Part shown: piece by piece, positions 6,387 to 10,903 of the stretch
Layout: each line of letters starts with the position of its first letter
Position numbering within the stretch: the first letter of the stretch is position 1
Source of the DNA: Planctomycetota bacterium
Lineage (GTDB): Bacteria > Planctomycetota > Phycisphaerae > WQYP01 > JAJZKY01
NCBI GenBank assembly: GCA_021803885.1
Contig: JAJZKY010000097.1
Span: 1-10,903, forward strand
DNA length: 10,903 nt
Direction: 5' to 3'
The notes under the pieces: model-generated
What the model was told of the DNA's origin: nothing
Seen by the model: the letters and a program-made list of their open reading frames with translations, nothing else
The model's database searches: none
Made by a program: the position numbers and the translations under genes

Positions 6387-9300
6387 TCACGGGTCCCCTC
6401 GGAACCCGGCAATCACCTGATTGGTGAGGCTGACCGTGCGGGCCGGAGTGCGGGCCCGCGTGTCCGTCTTGCCTGCGGCAATGGCATGTTGCAGTTCGCG
6501 CACGCGATTCTGCGATTGCTCCATCTTCGGATAACGCACGGCCCGGTAGCCGTTAACCGGTTCGGGCGAGCGCAGAATATCCAGCCAGAGGTTGTAAAGC
6601 CAAGGCTCGTGGAGTTCGCACGTATCCACCAGACGCGTGTACCATTCGCGGTAGGCCTTCTCACGGGCGTGCCAGGAAGGCAACAACGCCCGCAGCCACC
6701 GGCAGTGCCGGAGGATGCGCATCTGCCAATCCCGTCCTTTGAGCCGAAACCGTATCTTCAGCCCGCCAATTTCAAACTCCGGCTCATTAAGATGCAGATA
6801 TTTTATCTTATCTCCGTTCGCCGGATTCACGTTGTAGCGACGGCGGTCACGGCGATATTTCTCCGGACTCGTGTACATCATCGCCACATATACTTCGTCT
6901 TTAATCATCATCACTTTGGCCAGGTTCCATATCACGGCGCGGGTCACGGCGAAATTGCGCTGGGCATGGTCCTGCTGGTAGGTCTTCACCACCCGCGAAG
7001 CGTAGCCCCGGCCATACGGCAGCGTGCCCCATTGGATGGCATCAAAAAGACGAATCACATAATCGCGGCGGGAAGCATCATCCAGATCCGGCATCTCCTC
7101 CAGCGTGGTGCGGCACAGCCGCCGATAAAGGGTGGCATTGCGCCGGCCCCACAGCGAGCTGACGGTGAGAATGTTCGCCTTGCGTTCAATGGCCTGCTCC
7201 ACCGTCTCCACCTGGCGTGGAGCCGCAACGCCAAAAAGATCCGGCCGCAGCACAATCTTTCGCCCGATGTTGAAAGCCCGGTAGTTGCGCTCAAATTCCC
7301 GCCGCACCGCGTGCCGGATGGCCCAGGTAATGCTTTTGTAGGATACCGGAATAAAGCCCAACTGGTAAGCCACCCCCAGCATCATGATATTGGCGTAAAG
7401 CTTGGAATCCAAAAGCCGTTCACACAAATCTCCCACATTAAAGCTGAAAAATCGCCCCGGCTTGCACTGCTTGGAAATAATCGCGGCCAGGTCTTCCGGG
7501 GAAAAATCGTCACGACCCAGCAGCGTCAAAATCGTGGGTGTTTTGCCTGTGTTCACCACCGCATGGGTGTATTTGGGCGAGGCCACACGCAAATAATCGG
7601 TCGGCGAAATAGCACGCGCGGCCTCCACCGCATCCACCCCAATGAGCAAGTCCGCCTTGCCGAACGGAGTGATGGCCGAGCCATGAACCGGCTGGCGCGA
7701 AAACAGCAACTGACTGAAGACCCCACCGTTGCGGATCGCCAGGCCCTTCTTATCGACAAACGCAATCTGGTAACCTTCTTTGTGCCCGGCCCGCACCAGT
7801 ATTTCACCCGCTACGCCAATGCCCATGCCACCCACCCCGGCCAGGTAACAGCGCCATTGTTCCCGCATCTTCATCGCCGGCGGCTCGGGCATGCCGGTTA
7901 AATCCACGACCTCATCCGACATGCGCGGCGGGCGCTTGCGCGTAACAATCACCTGCTCAAAGCTCGGGCAGGCGTGAATGCGCGAACAGGCCTGATCGTT
8001 CACGCAGGTGGTGAAATCAGTCTGAATCTTTGGGCCGTAATCGGTTTCCGTTATCTTCAAGGCGGGACAGCCGGTCTGGTTGGTGCATTCCAGACAATAC
8101 TCACACACCTCGTCGGTGACATTCATGTACGATTTTTGCCGCACAAATCCGTGGTCTTTTTTTTCAGCCACTTCGGCCCGATGTTTCCGCCGGTTAAAGG
8201 TGATGCCGCACTCTTTGTCTGCTATCACCACCTTGACGCCATCTTCCAGAATCACCCGCTCCAGGGTATCACGGTATTCCTCGCGGCTCGCGGGGTTCAT
8301 GCGTAGAACCCGGCCCTGCGGCACCACGCTTCCATCCTTTCGCTTCATGCCCAGCGGTCCGGCGGCATCGGGAATAATGGCCCGAACGATTCTCTCGATA
8401 TCGTGGGCCAGCACCGTATGGCCCACAATATCTTCCTGCAGCGTGGGGTTGGGTTGATGACCGGTCATGGCGGTGGTTTTGTTTTCCAGGATGATATACG
8501 TAATATCCTGGCCCTGGGTGATCGAATTGGCGATGGCCAACTGCCCGGAATGAAAAAAAGTGCCATCCCCCATAAATACCAGTTGTTTATTGCTGATGAA
8601 TGGATCCACGCCGCCGCCGGTGGCGCCACCCAGACCCATGCCGCTGTAATTATGCATCAGCGGCTTGTTCGGCTCGAACATCATCATCGTATAGCAGCCG
8701 GTATCACCGTGCGCAACCAAGTCCATCGGACCTCGGCCATATTGGTTTTTCATGTACTCGGGGTCGAGCAGACGCTTGCGAATTTCCAGCAGCGCGCTGG
8801 AAGAATCACGATGTGGACAGCCCGGACAATATGCCGGGGTGCGCACGGGCACGGTCATCTGCACCTGGCTGGCCATGGCGATCGTATCCAATTCTTCCGT
8901 GAGCCTTCCATTGGACAACTCGTGGGGGATGCCCGGCGTGTCACGCAAAAATTGGGTCAACAGTTCAATGAGAATCGAGGGATGAAGCCCGCGGGTGGAA
9001 GGAATGCCGGACGTTTTCCCCGGAAACGTTTTACCCCAAAGCTCCACGCGTGCACTGACATGTTCCGGATCGGTCTGGCGGCGCTGCGTGAGATGCTCCG
9101 CCACCTGTTTTTCAATAAAACTTCGCCGTTCCTCCACCACGATAATGCGTTCGCACATCGCGGCAAGCTCGTCTACCAAAGTGGTATCCACCGGGTAACT
9201 CACGGCCAATTTGAGCATGGGGAATTGACCCAGAAGCCCCATTTCGCCCAGCGCATGAGCCAGCATGGTATGCGACATGCCGGAGGCAATAAAACCCACC

Positions 9301-10106
9301 GGGCAGCGCTGAGAACGCCCGCCGCGCCAACTGCGCTCGATGGGATATAAAATGCGTGAGAGGCCCAATTCCCGGCAGCGGGCCAGCAGCGACTTGAAGC
9401 GATCTGCAAAGGTCAGTTCCTGGCGCCAGCTTCGCGGGGGCAAGAGCACCGTGGTTTCCACGGGAATTTTTCCGGTTTCAATCGCAATGCGTGCGTTGGT
9501 GGAAATGCTGGGCCAATGGTTGGGCCGGCATTCCACAGTGCCGCCGCCGTCGCCCAACGGCACCGTTACCATCATTCCCAGATACAACTTGGCGGCCACG
9601 GATAAATCAAACGCATGGGCCACCCAATCTTTGAGTTCCTGTGGATTGGCCGGTTCCATCACAGGAACGCGCAAATGCTCAAATAGAAATCGCGAATCGG
9701 CCGGAACTTGCGTGGAATCGCTCCAGGGATCGTCGCCAGAAACCACCACCGCTCCGCCGGTCGCGTGCGGTATGCCCGCCAAGTTGCCCAGCGCCAAGGC
9801 ATCGGCGGCAACATGCAGGCCTACGGATTTAAACACGGCGATGGCCTTCACACCGACCATCTGCGCGCCGTTAAGCATGGCCACACTGATGGCCTCATTA
9901 TTGGCCATTTTGGCGCACACGCCCTTTTCGGTCAGCAACTCGCCAATGTCATGACATGAATCAAAAAAACCCGCCAACGGCGAACCTGGATAGCCGGTAA
10001 GCAGGGCAACACCTCCCGGCGTCTCCAAGCAACCCTTGAGCAAAAGTTCCGAGCCGCCGAAAATTTCGGTGCCATCTTCGACCAGATACCGGGGGTCAAT
10101 TTTCAT
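6387..10106 (-). CDS. Fused indolepyruvate:ferredoxin oxidoreductase-type 2-oxoacid oxidoreductase
   Basis: A 1239-residue cytoplasmic enzyme expected to convert a 2-oxoacid (aryl pyruvate such as indolepyruvate in characterised relatives) and CoA to acyl-CoA, CO2 and reduced ferredoxin. The N-terminal pyrimidine-binding domain carries GGSELLLKG and TGYPGSPLAGFFD (about 16-50). The thiamine-diphosphate domain has CPGCPH at 427-432 and GDG at 513-515, with N542 closing the binding motif (ENKTTAMTG). An iron-sulphur region follows: C668, C671, C674, C680, then C701, C707, C713 (ending CPSF). The gamma domain starts near 752 with LAGVGGMGIGVAGE. A C-terminal region of about 250 residues (roughly 985-1215, with IKDEVYVAMMYTSPEKY) matches the DUF6537 tail of long bacterial single-chain homologues. 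Archaeal enzymes use separate IorA and IorB. The start is ATG with GGGA 7 bases upstream. The exact substrate cannot be read from sequence; the family is secure. Confidence 0.92.
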   Translation of the reverse strand: MKIDPRYLVEDGTEIFGGSELLLKGCLETPGGVALLTGYPGSPLAGFFDSCHDIGELLTEKGVCAKMANNEAISVAMLNGAQMVGVKAIAVFKSVGLHVAADALALGNLAGIPHATGGAVVVSGDDPWSDSTQVPADSRFLFEHLRVPVMEPANPQELKDWVAHAFDLSVAAKLYLGMMVTVPLGDGGGTVECRPNHWPSISTNARIAIETGKIPVETTVLLPPRSWRQELTFADRFKSLLARCRELGLSRILYPIERSWRGGRSQRCPVGFIASGMSHTMLAHALGEMGLLGQFPMLKLAVSYPVDTTLVDELAAMCERIIVVEERRSFIEKQVAEHLTQRRQTDPEHVSARVELWGKTFPGKTSGIPSTRGLHPSILIELLTQFLRDTPGIPHELSNGRLTEELDTIAMASQVQMTVPVRTPAYCPGCPHRDSSSALLEIRKRLLDPEYMKNQYGRGPMDLVAHGDTGCYTMMMFEPNKPLMHNYSGMGLGGATGGGVDPFISNKQLVFMGDGTFFHSGQLAIANSITQGQDITYIILENKTTAMTGHQPNPTLQEDIVGHTVLAHDIERIVRAIIPDAAGPLGMKRKDGSVVPQGRVLRMNPASREEYRDTLERVILEDGVKVVIADKECGITFNRRKHRAEVAEKKDHGFVRQKSYMNVTDEVCEYCLECTNQTGCPALKITETDYGPKIQTDFTTCVNDQACSRIHACPSFEQVIVTRKRPPRMSDEVVDLTGMPEPPAMKMREQWRCYLAGVGGMGIGVAGEILVRAGHKEGYQIAFVDKKGLAIRNGGVFSQLLFSRQPVHGSAITPFGKADLLIGVDAVEAARAISPTDYLRVASPKYTHAVVNTGKTPTILTLLGRDDFSPEDLAAIISKQCKPGRFFSFNVGDLCERLLDSKLYANIMMLGVAYQLGFIPVSYKSITWAIRHAVRREFERNYRAFNIGRKIVLRPDLFGVAAPRQVETVEQAIERKANILTVSSLWGRRNATLYRRLCRTTLEEMPDLDDASRRDYVIRLFDAIQWGTLPYGRGYASRVVKTYQQDHAQRNFAVTRAVIWNLAKVMMIKDEVYVAMMYTSPEKYRRDRRRYNVNPANGDKIKYLHLNEPEFEIGGLKIRFRLKGRDWQMRILRHCRWLRALLPSWHAREKAYREWYTRLVDTCELHEPWLYNLWLDILRSPEPVNGYRAVRYPKMEQSQNRVRELQHAIAAGKTDTRARTPARTVSLTNQVIAGFRGDP

Positions 10107-10465
10107 TCAAAAATCCCGCTTCGATCTTACAGCAGCGAGGTCTAATCCAATTGAACGCCCTTTGCCGTCCTGGAAAGGTACCCCGCCCGGCGTTCCACCA
10201 CCCACGCCGCTCTTCATCTTACTACGTTTTCTCCAGCAAGGCCACAGAAAAAAAACAAAAACATTCACCTTTGCGTTGATTAGCTACTCACGGGCGTAAA
10301 CCAGGGGCGCCGATAGATGGCTTGAGTTTCCCTCACCAGAGTTACTCCAGCCGCAACCAGCCATATGAGCCGACCAAGCGTCTGTAAGCGCAGAGCGTGC
10401 CTCATCAGGTTGTAGAACGTCGAGCAAGCCATTAACTTGCCATCTGATTCTTTTTGGAGCAGGCA
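10107..10465. other. Gene-free intergenic stretch between divergent oxidoreductase and ribokinase
   Basis: No coding sequence is supported here. It must carry both divergent promoters. For the leftward gene a -10-like TAAGAT (10129-10124) lies 15 bases from TTGGAT (10150-10145), a poor spacing. For rbsK, TTGTAG followed after 17 bases by TAACTT (roughly 10410-10438) is a weak match. An A-rich run lies near 10247-10262. A perfect inverted repeat GCAAG-CCATTAA-CTTGC (10424-10440) lies just upstream of the rbsK ribosome binding site and could be an operator. None of these is strong. Confidence 0.5.
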
Positions 10466-10903
10466 ATGAAAATTCCCCACATTCTTGTCATTGGCAGCGT
10501 CAATATGGATATGGTGGTCAAAAACGCATATCTGCCCGCCCCGGGACAAACTGTCAGCGGCGGCGTCTTTATGATGGCCGCCGGCGGCAAGGGCGCCAAT
10601 CAGGCCGTGGCCGCCGCCCGGCTTGGGGCCACCGTTAGATTGGTTGCCAGCGTCGGCGATGATGCATTCGGCCGCCAAGCAATCGAAAATTTTCGCCAGG
10701 AAGACATGCTAACTGAATTCATCGTACGCCATCCAGGCCACAGTACCGGCATCGCCCTAATCTTGGTGGATAACACCGGGCAGAATCTCATTTCCGTGGC
10801 CACCGGCGCCAACGCCGTGTGGAAGTATACCCCGGCGTTCGCCCGAAAGATGCGTGCAGTCATCTCCTTGGCCGATCTGGTGTTGCTGCAACTGGAAATT
10901 CCC
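10466..10903 (+). CDS. rbsK: Ribokinase (PfkB family), 3' end cut by window edge
   Basis: Phosphorylates D-ribose to ribose-5-phosphate with ATP in the cytoplasm, feeding salvaged ribose into the pentose phosphate pathway. The visible 146 residues are about the first half of a typical 300-residue ribokinase. They show the N-terminal strand with GSVNMD (residues 10-15), which binds the sugar, and the PfkB signature GGKGANQAVAAARLG (40-54), then VGDDAFG near 65-71. The ATP-binding and catalytic GAGD region lies beyond the edge, so a related PfkB sugar kinase cannot be fully excluded, but the N-terminal motifs fit ribokinase best. The start is ATG at 10466 with GGAG 6 bases upstream. It is divergent from the oxidoreductase gene and separated from it by about 360 bases. 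No ribose transport or repressor gene is in view. Confidence 0.93.
   Translation, partial: MKIPHILVIGSVNMDMVVKNAYLPAPGQTVSGGVFMMAAGGKGANQAVAAARLGATVRLVASVGDDAFGRQAIENFRQEDMLTEFIVRHPGHSTGIALILVDNTGQNLISVATGANAVWKYTPAFARKMRAVISLADLVLLQLEIP

Noticed and set aside
6252..7901. A 549-codon open frame on the plus strand
   Set aside because: It lies antisense to the oxidoreductase and the 5' end of the transporter gene. Its translation has no recognisable domain and is rich in His, Arg and Pro, as expected from the complement of a GC-biased gene.
8403..9350. A 315-codon open frame on the plus strand
   Set aside because: It is antisense to the thiamine-diphosphate and N-terminal parts of the oxidoreductase; the minus-strand protein explains every conserved motif here.
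10280..10678. A 132-codon open frame on the minus strand upstream of and over rbsK
   Set aside because: It overlaps the conserved ribokinase N-terminus in antisense and has no recognisable features.

Overview
The window is ordinary bacterial chromosome of moderately high GC. It most resembles a member of the Planctomycetota, probably the Phycisphaerae or a relative. That guess rests on a UVR-motif protein whose N-terminal block I recognise as a planctomycete-type family, on a TopA with several C-terminal zinc ribbons, on a tRNA without encoded CCA, and on loosely packed genes with long spacers. It is an inference from family knowledge, not a database result. I see no phage genes, insertion sequences, CRISPR array or secretion island.

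Layout from left to right. Positions 1-2566 (minus) hold DNA topoisomerase I (topA), which runs off the left edge with its C-terminal end missing. A gene-free stretch of about 600 bases follows (2567-3169), holding promoter-like elements on both strands. Positions 3170-4114 (plus) encode a UVR-motif protein of unknown function behind an unusual series of dyad symmetries. Positions 4194-4267 (minus) are tRNA-Val(CAC) with its own promoter. Positions 4377-6311 (minus) encode a major-facilitator transporter fused to a PlsC-type acyltransferase domain that has lost its catalytic residues. Positions 6387-10106 (minus) encode a 1239-residue single-chain indolepyruvate:ferredoxin-oxidoreductase-type enzyme. 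A second gene-free stretch (10107-10465) separates it from a divergent ribokinase (rbsK), which starts at 10466 and is cut by the right edge.

Working together: topA and the tRNA are housekeeping. The oxidoreductase and the transporter-acyltransferase are on the same strand, 75 bases apart, with no obvious terminator between them, so they may share a transcript. The oxidoreductase would turn 2-oxoacids (aryl pyruvates) into acyl-CoA and reduced ferredoxin. The downstream protein looks like a lysophospholipid flippase fused to an acyl-transfer domain, so a link through acyl or lipid metabolism is conceivable but unproven. Ribokinase points to pentose or nucleoside use.

The two points most worth a second look are the degenerate acyltransferase domain and the stacked palindromes in the promoter and leader of the UVR-motif gene. 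I found no convincing new multi-gene system.
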